Shown here: positions 54,764 to 64,000 of the stretch, piece after piece
How the letters are laid out: each line of letters starts with the position of its first letter
How positions within the stretch are numbered: the stretch's first letter is position 1
Position numbers and translations under genes: made by a program
The notes under the pieces: generated by a model
The model's input: only the letters and a program-made list of their open reading frames with translations
Told to the model about the DNA's origin: nothing
Databases searched by the model: none
Source: Aegilops tauschii subsp. strangulata
Lineage: Eukaryota; Streptophyta; Magnoliopsida; Poales; Poaceae
Direction of reading: 5' to 3'
Assembly: GCF_002575655.3 (NCBI RefSeq)
Contig: NC_053038.3
Span: 143,794,885 to 143,858,884 of the forward strand
DNA length: 64,000 nucleotides

Positions 54764-55624
54764 ATGGGAACCCATCTTTCCTTCAGTACTGCTTTCCACC
54801 CTCAGTTGAGTGGTCAGGTGGGACGGGTCAACCAAATTCTCGAAGACATGCTTAGAGCTTGCGTTATCTCATTCGGTATGGATTGGGAGAAATGCCTACC
54901 TTTCGCCGAGTTTGCTTATAGCAATAGCTATGAATCCAGTCTCAAGAAAGCTGCTTTCGAGATTCTGTATGGACGAAGATGTCGAACACCTTTGAACTGG
55001 TCAGAAACCGGTGAAAGACAATTCTTTGGACCGGACATGATCCAGGAAGCAGAAGAGCAAGTTCGCGTCATTCGTGAGAATTTAAAAACAGCCCAATCTC
55101 GTCAAAAGAGCCAGTATGACCGTAGTCATAAGGATATAACTTATGAAGTTGGCGACAAGGCTTACCTTCGGGTTACTCCTTTGAAGGGTACCCATCGTTT
55201 CGGTATCAAGGGCAAGTTGGCTCCTCGTTACATTGGTCCTTTTCGCATTCTCGCTAAACGAGGAGAGGTTGCCTACCAGTTGGAACTACCCCCACATCTT
55301 TCCCAAGTGCATGATGTCTTCCACGTCTCTCAACTCAGGCATTGCTTCTCGGATCACATCCGTGGAGTAGACCACGAAACGCTTGATCTCCAAGATAACC
55401 TCACTTATCGAGAGTACCCTGTTCACATTCTTGACCAAGCAGAGCGTGTTACCCGACGTCAGAACATCAAGTTTCTCAAGGTTCAGTGGTCTCATCATTC
55501 CGAGAGAGAAGCTACTTGGGAGCGAGAAGATCGTCTTCGACTGGAGTACCCCACCTACTTTCCATCGACCCCTGAATCTTGGGATGAGATTCTTTCAAGT
55601 GGGGGCGAGTTGTCACATCCCTAG
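54764..55624 (+). pseudogene. Integrase C-terminal part and chromodomain
   Basis: A further shift separates it from the preceding piece. The integrase catalytic Glu position reads Gly ([15 protein letters not shown], codon 54821-54823). After FEILYGRRCRTPLNW and APRYIGPFRI comes a chromodomain (NIKFLKVQWSHHSEREATWE). The frame runs 14 bases into the 3' LTR before its stop at 55622-55624. Confidence 0.92.
55597..55610 (+). other. Polypurine tract of the second chromovirus
   Basis: aagtgggggcgagt directly precedes the 3' LTR and lies inside the end of the pol frame. Confidence 0.8.
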
Positions 55625-58600
55625 TTCTGATATGACCTAGACTAGCTAGTCATGTGTGCATCATGTTTAAATTTCATTTAAATTTCAAATGGGGATTTGT
55701 GAAACCCTCAGAATTCATTTCTGGAAATGACCCAGATAAAAAGGGCTCCAACAAGGTCCAAGAAAATGTTCATGTTGCTCTCTGAAAATATTGGTCAGAG
55801 GTAAAATTCAAACCAATATTTTTAGGAGCTCATAAATATTTATTTTGGCCATTTGGAATTAATGCAATAATTATTTGCATTGGATATATATGTTATATAT
55901 TTTATATATATGTCCAAAAATTCTGAATTTTGGTGAGGGGCTTTGGAATAATCCCTTAGGTCCCTGAAAAAATTGTCAGAAGAACATAAGTTGATTTAGT
56001 ATTTTACTAAATCAGAACAAATGTCAGAAAAATAGAAAAGAAACAAAAATGGAGAGGCTTACCAGGCGCTCACCTGGCGGCCCAGCAAACCGACTGTCCC
56101 AACCGCCCCTTGTCATCCTTCTGGCGGCGACAGAAGGACGAGAGGCACGCGCTCGCCGCCCGCGCGCATGGGCACCATGCCACCTGCCTGTCTGCCTCAC
56201 GCCCTCGTCGCGCTGGACGCCCTGGACGACGCCACGCGCCGCCCTGGACCTCTCTCACTCTCTCTCGCTCTTCCTCCTCCCCTGGATCTCTCCCTCTCCC
56301 CGCGACCGAGCGCTGCCATCGCCGCAGCTCGTCGCCATCGTAGCTACCGCCTCCCCCTCGTCCCTCCGTCGAGTCCACGAGCTCCGCCACGACTCCCTTG
56401 TCCTCTCCGTGAAGCCACAAGACGCCGGATGCCCTGTGGAGCTGCCGTCGCCGTGGTCTTCATCTCCGGGCACCGAAGATCGCCTCCCCCGCCCTGCATG
56501 CTCCGGGCCTCCCCCGAGCTCGCTGACGCCTCCGTCGGATCCGCTGTGAGCCCCGCCGTCGAACCCCCTCTCCCCTGCTCTTCCGACGCCCCCTAGCCGT
56601 AGTTCCACCGAAGCAGAACTCCGTCTGCCGCCTCGAGCCCCGCTCCGGCGAGCTCCAGCGCCCCCGCAGCCTTCCACTTGCTTCCCTAGATGCGGACGAT
56701 GACGGGCTACGCCCCAGTGGTCTCTGCGCGTCCAGCCGCCGCTCGTAGCGCAAGTCCGGCGAGTTGCCACCGCGGTTTTGGTCGACGCCGGCCAAAACTC
56801 GGGCGGGCTGACGTGGCATTTTATTTAAGCACTAAACCCCCACCTCCTGACACTGACAGATGGGCCCCAGCGCCCACTAATCCTATAATTAAGGTAAACC
56901 CCCTATTTAACCTTTGACACTGACGTGTGGACCCCACACGTCAGGCTTGACCTAGTCAGCGCCGTTGACCTGCTGACGCAGGCATGACACTGTGTTTACG
57001 TAATTAATCATTTTCTGGATTTTAATTTAATTAGGAAATTCCAGAAAATGTTCAAAACTTCAAAAATTCATAGAAATTCAACCGTAGCTTAGATTGAAAT
57101 AAATTATATATGAAAAATTATCAGAAAAATTCAGTCTGTCCATCTGTACGAGTTTCATGCATGAAAAACAAACTTATACCTGCTGTATATGTGAAAACAC
57201 ATGAATGGCATTTATAAAGGCTTATTTTGGAGTTGCATTTGAATCTTTGGTTCAAATGGACTTCATGCAAATGAATGCTAGCGGCATTAGCTCAAACAAC
57301 ATCACATCTTCATGCCATGTTCATGCATCATATGCTTGTGTATTGATTGCCGACACAGTTCCTTCTCGATAGGTCCTGCTCCGGAGACCGATCCAGAGTA
57401 CCTGTCTGAGGAGCAGTGCCCCCTTGTTGATCTACCAGGCAAGCAAACCCCGTTGTTCATTCCGATACAATCCCACTCTCTCGCTCCTGCTCTCATTTAT
57501 TGCATTAGGGCAACAACGATTCAACTGCTACTTTATGCTGCGGTAGCTGAACCCATTCCTCTGCATGACCTCTCATTGCCACAGTAAATAGTTGAAACCC
57601 ACTAGCATGTGTACGAGTTGATTGAGCCATGTTGTGTTCCAACCAAGCCATTGCCGGCTATTGCTTAGAGTTGTGTCAGGTCTGATTCATTGGGAATGGA
57701 TTGGAGTGTTATGAAATGTTCTGATGTTGAGAGTTAAGCGTGTGAACACGATTTGGTAAAGGTAGCGGTGAGAGGCCATGTAGGAGTACATGGTGGGTTG
57801 TCTCATTGGGACCGTCCTTAAGAACCGAGTTCTGTGTAAGTTGTCCAATGACTAGCTACAACCACACATTGGGCTCCGGTCGCTCCAAGCTCTCTCGACT
57901 TATTAACCAACTTGATCTCTGTCCAGGAGTCGCAACTAGTTTCTGGTGTTTGTAGGTAGTGCCATTTTTCTACCGAGTGGCACCCGGCAGGGTGGGCTTG
58001 GGACAGACTAGGAACGGGTGGCACGGTGTACCAAGTGGCACCCGGATGGTGGGCTTGGGAACCCTGCTCAGATCGTTTGGGGCCGTGAGCGACACCCCGG
58101 CCGGATCTCCTTGTGGATGGAACCTGAATAGGCGATAAACCTGGACTAGAGTCTTGTGTGGTTAGTCAGGTCGTGGCCGACACCCTCGCCAGGCTTCCGC
58201 TTGAAGGTTGCCGAGATACATGATGTGTACATGGCGGTAAGTGGCGAGAGCGTGTGTGAAGAAGTACACCCCTGCAGGGTTATCATGATCTATTCGAATA
58301 GCCGTGTCCTCGGTTATGGACTTCTTGGATGCTTACGTGGTACATAGACAACTTGAAGTGGATACTCTAAAATGCTCAAGATAAGTGTGAGTGATATGGA
58401 TGGCTTCTCGTAGTGAGACAGGAATGAATCCATAGTGGTGTATTTAGGTGGTGATAAGTGGACTCGTGTGCGCTTTCTTACCTCAAAGAAGTTACTCATA
58501 GTCGTAGAATAGGTTAGCCACTTAGTCAAAGCTAGCTTGCTGCAACTGAACCCCACATTGCCTCCTTGATTCTAATGCATGTATGATAATATCTGATGTA

Positions 58601-59483
58601 AGTCTTGCTGAGTACCTTTGTACTCACGTTGCTTTACTTATGTTTTTGCAGCGGAGACTTCGGTCTTACTAGTTTACATGGACTTCGACAAGTAGCTTGT
58701 ACCTGCGCTACGATCTTGTACCCTTGGGAGGGTCTTGTAGATAGTCAGGCTTCTCAGTTTTTTTTCTTTTGTATTTGTCTATACTCAGACATGTATGCTT
58801 CCGTTGATTGTATGCTCTGAATGATGGGTCATGTGACCCCTGCTTGTAATAACTGCTATGTGGCTCTTCTGGGCCTTTATCTATATGAGTTTGCGTTATG
58901 TTGTGATGCCATGTTGTACATCACATACTTGCATGTTATGCGTACGTGTAACGTGTATTGCTATGTGTGGGATCCGACAACCTAGTTGTCTATCCTTGGT
59001 AGCCTCTCTTATGGGGAAATGTAGTCTAGTGCTTCCACCGAGCCATGGTAGTCCGCTACAGCCCGGTTTACCGGAGTCCTGCTAGCCCAACACTACTGCT
59101 CCGGAACACTTAGACTGGCCGGCATGTGATTCACTTCGTTCCTATGTCTGTCCCTTCGGGGAAATGTCACGCGGTGACATCCGGAGTCCTGCCTAGCCTA
59201 CTACAGCCCGGGTTCCCAGAGTTCTGTTAGCCCAGTTGCTACAACCCGGATTCACATGCCTGTCCCCGTAAGTTAGTGCCACTTTGGGTTCACGACTAGT
59301 CATGTCGGCCCGGGTTCTCTGTCATATGGATGCTAGCAACACTATCATATACGTGAGCCAAAAGGCGCAAACGGTCACGGGCCATGGTAAGGCTACACCC
59401 GTGGGAATACCGTGCGTGAGGCTGCAAAGTGATATGAGGTGTTACATGCTAGATCGGTGTGACTTAGAATCGGGATCCCGACA
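55611..59483 (+). repeat. 3' LTR of the second chromovirus, 3873 bp
   Basis: Direct repeat of 46740-50659 with scattered substitutions, a 10-base deletion near 57330 and a deletion near 59256. It ends cccgaca, followed by the target duplication taaaa. Confidence 0.95.
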
Positions 59484-59559
59484 TAAAAACTCAATTTTCA
59501 GCATAAGTTTGGACCTGACTCAGAGTCTAATAGTTGAACACGATGACAAAGTAGCATGC

Positions 59560-59830
59560 CATCATATTAAGCGATGCATAACGTAAGCAGACACGGAAGA
59601 GTGCGATCTCTCTTGCGGACCCGAGTAGTCCTCAAGGTCATCTGCTCAGTTGATGATGGTAATGCAGTTGTCGTGGCTGCCGGCGGCGGGGAAGAAGATC
59701 TGAGGCGGCGAAAGACAGTCTGGAGAGCGGATCCCTGCTGTGGTGAACCCTTCCGTCGTTGGAGCAGCTGAGCTGGGGTGGAACACAGCACGCAGGAGCA
59801 TGACAAACCACACAAGGTTTTTTTGACACA
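59560..59830 (-). pseudogene. First-exon-like copy 1 in transposon B
   Basis: The minus strand encodes FRRLRSSSPPPAATTTALPS then TTRVRKRDRTLPCLLTLCIA. It is the best match to the A exon at 27855-27976 (PPTAIATAAPSN ... TRRRTRGGTLSYLLNLFIA). Confidence 0.45.
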
Positions 59831-59849
59831 TATCTGTAAAAGAAGTAAT

Positions 59850-60300
59850 TGTGTAAGGGCTTGTTTGAATTTGAGGATTCTAACAATGCAGGGATAGGAA
59901 ATAGAAAGGAATAGGATAGGAATGCACGTGCAAAATAGAGAATTTAAAAACACAGGATTTCTCCCAATCTGGGTGTTTGGTTCACAAGAATTGGAAGATC
60001 ACAGGATGCAAAGAAGCATGGTGAGATTAAGTTGAACCACAAGAAAATGTATGGTTATAATGCTATTATGCTACTATCTCTTAGTCTTGTGCTTCATGAA
60101 TAGGAATTTGAAAAGGAGGACAAGTGGAAATTAAAATTCCTACGGTTTTTCTTTCAAGGAGACACTAAAGGAATAAATCCTACAGTTTTCCTTTGCTCCA
60201 TTCCTTTGCACCAAATTCATGAAAAGTAGTACCATACGAAACTTTCCAATTCCTATGTTTTTCATTCACTTTTCCTTTCAAGCACTGGCGATTCTAGTAG
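59850..60300. mobile_element. AT-rich MITE-like insertion, family uncertain
   Basis: The interval between first-exon copies 1 and 2 contains gggcttgtttgaatttgagg at the left, gggtgtttggttcacaagaa in the middle, and many aggaatagga / ttcctatg-type inverted phrases. Such sequence is common in hAT- or Harbinger-like MITEs of grasses. Clear terminal repeats and a target duplication could not be fixed. Confidence 0.35.
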
Positions 60301-60579
60301 CCAGGCTTGATCAAGGAAAAGCCTACACTAAAAATGTTTTTGTGCTACTTCTATTACTTTGGACCCAGGCCACTGCCCTACTAGCTCAACTCCCATGGCC
60401 ATCGACAAATTCACAGCTCAAACGCGCAGAGATAAATAATGATGGCGTTCAAGAGAGTCCATCACGGATAGCTAAGTTGCCTGGCACCTCACTGCTTGTC
60501 ATATAGTAGGATAAAATAATCGTATTTCGCGTTACTCCGTGTGCTTAGTGGACAATATATATAACATGTAGAGTAAAAA

Positions 60580-60830
60580 AGATATGCAACACGTGTACAA
60601 CCTCTTTGGCGAAGCCATGTCGATCTCGGCGTGATTGGGTTGGCCGGTGAGGATGCTCCGGCTGACTTGGCTGTCGGAGGAGGGTAAGAAGATCTTAGGC
60701 GTCTGGGATGGACCCCGAGGTACTGCTCCGCTGTGATGGAGGGTTTCGTCATTGGAGCAGCTCCGGTGAGTAATACGACGCCGAGGCTGAAGCAGGCCAA
60801 GAGAGACAACGTTAACCTGAGTGGAATTCT
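60580..60830 (-). pseudogene. First-exon-like copy 2 in transposon B
   Basis: The minus strand encodes GVHPRRLRSSYPPPTAKSAG and WLRQRGCTRVAYLFYST. It shares RRLRSS-PPP and the basic motif with copy 1. The DNA around it also repeats (ggagcagct, gaagatctt). Confidence 0.45.
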
Positions 60831-61004
60831 AATAACATCTCCAGTAGATGACGTAAAATACATAACCACAAAGTGCTAGATGTATACATCAGCCGCTCAT
60901 CTCTGAACTTAACTGTCGAAACTGAATTTAACTGTCGAAACTGAATTTTGCTGTCGAAACTGAACGCACTAGAGGTGAGGCTACACGTCAGTCGACTGAC
61001 TTTT

Positions 61005-61420
61005 TCATCTCTGGTCAGTCGATTTTGCAGCAGTTGGATAAGAAATCAAGGGCCTGCAGTTCATCTTCAACCTCCACCCCCCTGAGCCGCCAGCCAACAC
61101 CGGCCGCCGCCCCGCCGCCCGCGGCCGGCGGTGCGCCGCCCCGCCCGCCCCGAAGACAATCCCCACAGCCGGTCCGCCGCCGCCCCGGCCATCCCTGTAG
61201 GCCCCCCTGTGCCGAGCTTTTTCTCCTGCGATCCCCACGCCACCGCCGGCGATCACCGCCCCCACCCTGAACCCTAAGATAGATAGTGGGGTACCTCTTC
61301 GGCGAGCCCCCTCCCCGCTGCGGGTGGTTCTTCCTTAACTTCGGCGAGCCCCCCCCCCCCCCTTGAAAATCGACTGACCCAAAAAGCCGATTCAGTCGAG
61401 TGAAGTGTAGCTAAATCGGA
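61005..61420. other. GC-rich segment with CAGTCGA motifs
   Basis: Contains gactgacttt / ggtcagtcga phrases at 60995-61023 and 61370-61402, and long C runs (61348-61363). It corresponds to the G-rich segment 28171-28480 of A. The ORFs are compositional. Confidence 0.4.
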
Positions 61421-61559
61421 GCAGCATCGCAAGCAAGAGCAAGAGCGAGAGCAGCAGCGCGAGCAAGAGCAGACCAGGCAGGGGACCGAGAGCAAGAGTA
61501 GAGCAGCAGCGCGAGCGAGAGCTAAAGCAGCAGCAGCTCCTACTGATGTGGACTTCACT

Positions 61560-61900
61560 GTTGAGGGAGCGACACCATGGAGGAAGTGGCCGGCGACGCC
61601 GCCGTGGATGGAGTCGCGCCGTGTCGGCTCAGGACCAAGCGCCGGCAACACGTGAGATCGAATCAAGAAGAAAATGCGGCGATTGGTGTACAACCTCTTC
61701 GGTGGCGCCGATTAGGCCGCAGCTTCATCCGAGGAAACGGTGATGATGATGCTCTTCCGGTCGTGCAGGTGAAGACGGCCATGTGGGAATGGAGGTGGCG
61801 TGAAAGATGAGGGGAACATCGGGGCAGCTCCTTGGAGGTGGAGGACGGGGTGGCTGAACCGGCGGGACGACCAGATCGACGACGGATCCTCATCCGGTAT
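61560..61900 (-). pseudogene. First-exon-like copy 3 and 5' flank in transposon B
   Basis: The minus strand contains LRPNRRHRRGCTPIAAF, related to the basic motif of copies 1 and 2. Upstream (61880-62120) it matches the A 5' flank at 14390-14592 (ccaccataccggatgaggat versus ccaccatgccggagctgata). This copy is therefore positioned as the original first exon. Confidence 0.4.
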
Positions 61901-62487
61901 GGTGGATGAGGGACGTCGAGGTGTTGCTGTGGACGACGTCGTCGGGGAAGAGGCTCCGGCTGGGTGGCGGACGGAGGAGGGTGTGGGGCTTCGCGGGTTT
62001 TGCCGTCCTCGGTGTATGAATGGGTGGGCGGATGGGATGGGAGTGGGGAACCAAGGCTTAGGGACGCGCTTGTCCGAAATGTGGGGTAAGTTACGAAAGT
62101 ACCCCCACCGATTTGAGGTGGTTCCTTCGGTTCAGGGGTATCACGGGCATTTCGCGTGTCGGGATTTCACAGGAGGTTGGAGTTTTCGCGCGTGTTGTAA
62201 TTTGGAATAGCAAGGCACGGGTTGAGATGGAGGCAGTTGTCGGAGCACAACGAGACAAAGATATATCTTAAATATTTTGGCTAACAAGGTGTGGGTTGAA
62301 ATTTCCGGACAAGCCTAACGTGTACTGTACCAAATCAATTCGCACTACAAATGTCATTCAAAACTTTGAATTCATGTTATGTTCAATTAAAATATTTTGC
62401 TACGTGTATAATGCATGCAACCTAGTAGTCAAATGAACGTTTTAGTGCATTCCAAACGGATATACTACCGCTTCAATATGAACTAAA

Positions 62488-62609
62488 TTTGAATTCGTTT
62501 ATCTATTTGAATAAGATCTGCAATAATGATTGTTGTGAAGTCAAAGCCTTTGAATTCGTTTCTCTGTTTTAATAAGATCTACAATCGTCATTATTGTCAA
62601 GTTAAACCA
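62488..62609. repeat. Tandem repeat, 2 copies of 61 bp
   Basis: tttgaattcgtttatctatt at 62488 recurs as tttgaattcgtttctctgtt at 62549, with continued similarity through aataagatct and attgt...aagt. Confidence 0.75.
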
Positions 62610-62840
62610 CCGTTTGTGTATTATCTTCACAGCACACCACATGATTAGTCTCGAGTTACATATGAACTATGTGTACTATATGAACTCGAACTCGATTTTT
62701 TGAATCCACTTTATGTTGATTTCAAATCATAGTGCATTTCAAGCTCTAGCTAGATCTTCACAACTAAACCATGTCTCAAATGTATAATGTGTTTATCACC
62801 TTATGTATGGTGCCCCGCCCCCTACGGCTACAAGTATTTA

Positions 62841-63060
62841 GATGTGAGTTGCAAACACCACACATTACCACAAATTCAAATAAAATGTGAGAATGTTCGA
62901 TATATAGTATTGTTTAGATTGTTCTATATTTTGTTGTAAGCTGCAAATGCCACACATTATCACAAATTCAAATAAAATGTGAGATTGTTCGATGTATAGT
63001 ATGGTTTAGATTGTTCGACATTTAGCTGTGAGTTGCAAACGCCATGCATTATCACATTAT
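62841..63060. repeat. Tandem repeat, about 2.4 copies of 92 bp
   Basis: gagttgcaaacaccacacat recurs at exactly 92-base steps (gcaaac at 62851, gcaaat at 62943, gcaaac at 63035), together with aaattcaaataaaatgtgag and tagtat(t/g)gtttagattgtt. Confidence 0.85.
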
Positions 63061-63239
63061 GGTATAACATGTGCAAAACCACAACACGTGTATCACCGCT
63101 ATATTCATGCATGCATATGTTTAAAACACTATGATTTCCTATTCAAATATATGAATCCACTTTCATATCAAATTATGATCTTTGTTAGTCTCTTACACCC
63201 ACACAATCCTCTAACCTTTGTAGCTACCACTAACTTTCT

Positions 63240-64000
63240 CTCGTGCATACACACGCCCTCCTCGCCCCCCCCCCTCCCTCAGCATTCTATCCATCGCGCA
63301 CATTCATTTTATTTTCTTTAGGTCGTTCTCCAACAGTCTCCACAACTCCTTTCCGACACACACCGATCGATAAACCTCTCCAGGGATGTCTACCTACAAC
63401 ATACACACGGACCTTCAATCTCCTCCTTTATGTGTCCTTGCCTCATGTCTCTCATACGGTCCCACACACGTGTAAACTCTCGCCCCTCTTTTCATCGATC
63501 TCACAACCGCACACTCCTCCCCCTAACTAGCTAGTAGCTGGGCCTCTCGCACCACCTCCTAGCTCCATTCTCTCTGTCTATCCGTCTTGCCGGGCCTTAT
63601 TTTCCTCTAACAAATGGACGTACACCGACCGATCTCCTGCTATACATATAGCTAGCTAGGTCCTTATAACTCGTTTTTTCCCACGCGTCGATCGATCTAC
63701 CTCATTAGTTATGTCTCTCCCTTCCTCCGACAAACAACAATTGATCTACCGATCTAGTAGGTTTGCTTACCAAACACATGGTTCCCATTCATCATCCATG
63801 GATGTGTCCTGACAGATCTATCACGCACAGGCACACACAGACACACATCCCCACTCTTATTGACAATATTGCAGTTCCACCCTCAGTTTGTCTAGTAGGC
63901 CTCTCCCACCATCTTCGAGAAGCAACTTCATCACCCATCCAGCACTCTACCCCTCTCCCTCCGTCTCTCTCTCCTCTCTTTCTCTCTGTCCCATCCTAGT
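63240..64000. repeat. Pyrimidine-rich low-complexity region
   Basis: ctctctc/cacac-rich sequence, the strand-reversed counterpart of 12829-13640. ORFs are composition artefacts. It runs to the window edge. Confidence 0.55.

Larger units (their letters stand above)
46740..59483 (+). mobile_element. Second Tekay-type chromovirus (Gypsy), 12.7 kb, inactivated
   Basis: LTRs at 46740-50659 and 55611-59483 start tgtcacatccctagttctg and end tcccgaca. A perfect 5-bp duplication taaaa flanks the element (46735-46739 and 59484-59488). A Met-type primer binding site, a polypurine tract and gag-PR-RT-RH-INT-chromodomain are on the plus strand. Several stops, frameshifts and two lost catalytic residues show that it is dead. 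It differs in LTR sequence from the chromovirus in A, so the two are different families of the same clade. Confidence 0.95.
62205..63240. other. AT-rich outer region of transposon B with short tandem repeats
   Basis: No gene recognised. Two small tandem repeats lie inside (62488-62609 and 62841-63060). At 62206 (atagcaaggcacgggttg) and 62281 (ctaacaaggtgtgggttg) it carries motifs resembling the end of the foldback element at 12378. Confidence 0.45.
41937..64000 (-). mobile_element. Transposon B: CACTA-like element, relative of A in opposite orientation, split by a chromovirus
   Basis: Starts cactacaaaaaaatacactt at 41937. Its gene lies on the minus strand with the 3' UTR near 43.3 kb and first-exon copies at 59.6-61.9 kb. 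The 12.7-kb chromovirus at 46740-59483 is inserted in it (TSD taaaa). Homology with A in reverse order (terminus, GGCCCA-rich subterminal DNA, 3' UTR, first exon, 5' flank, purine/pyrimidine-rich outer flank) defines it. The right end is not found before 64000. No TNP2-type transposase is visible. Confidence 0.6.

Noticed and set aside
62343..62362. cactacaaatgtc as a possible CACTA terminus
   Set aside because: Only the first eight bases fit; no inverted partner, subterminal repeats or 3-bp duplication.

Overview
The window looks like Triticeae (wheat, barley or Aegilops) intergenic DNA. It is almost entirely nested transposable elements, and I see no clearly intact host gene, rRNA or tRNA gene. 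The grass/Triticeae call rests on LTR termini of types I recognise from wheat and barley (a TGAGGGAGTCC-type LTR at 8943-9413 and a TGACGATGACAT-type LTR ending at 35902), on Tat-lineage elements with an antisense ORF, on 3-4 kb LTR chromoviruses, on a Stowaway MITE, and on CACTA-type termini. Family names such as Fatima-like and Sabrina-like are from memory, not from a search.

Layout. (1) <1-9413: a degenerate Tat-lineage Gypsy element on the minus strand. It has gag, protease, RT, two RNase H domains and integrase on the minus strand, and an antisense gene with its own TATA box on the plus strand beside the 3' LTR. Its 5' LTR sits inside an AP2/ERF coding sequence, of which the C-terminal half is left at 9414-9881. 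(2) 9882-12.8 kb: a short two-exon gene of unknown family (10112-10893), a probable MITE, and a 439-bp foldback element (12378-12816). (3) About 12.8-33.8 kb: transposon A, CACTA-like and on the plus strand. It carries a TnpA-like gene and is split by a nested Tekay-type chromovirus (14593-27695, minus strand, TSD acaag). (4) 33787-41936: remnants of a Sabrina-like Tat element. These are LTR pieces, a decayed antisense gene, and a roughly 20-copy 72-bp tandem array that abuts the other LTR directly. A 1.65-kb non-autonomous CACTA element (33875-35522, TSD gta) is nested in the LTR. (5) 41937->64000: transposon B, a relative of A in the opposite orientation. It has triplicated exons and is split by a second, heavily mutated chromovirus (46740-59483, TSD taaaa).

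How it fits together. A and B share terminal sequence (33.36-33.79 kb and 41.94-42.37 kb, inverted), a 3' UTR segment, a first-exon motif, a 5' flank and a purine-rich outer flank, so they are diverged copies of one family facing away from the Sabrina-like remnant. In each, the two parts of the host are now separated by a 13-kb retrotransposon whose insertion is marked by a perfect 5-bp target duplication. The best candidates for follow-up are the interrupted AP2 gene, the A/B family with its triplicated exons and dense TGGGCC/GGCCCA subterminal repeats, and the LTR-to-satellite junction at 41812/41813.
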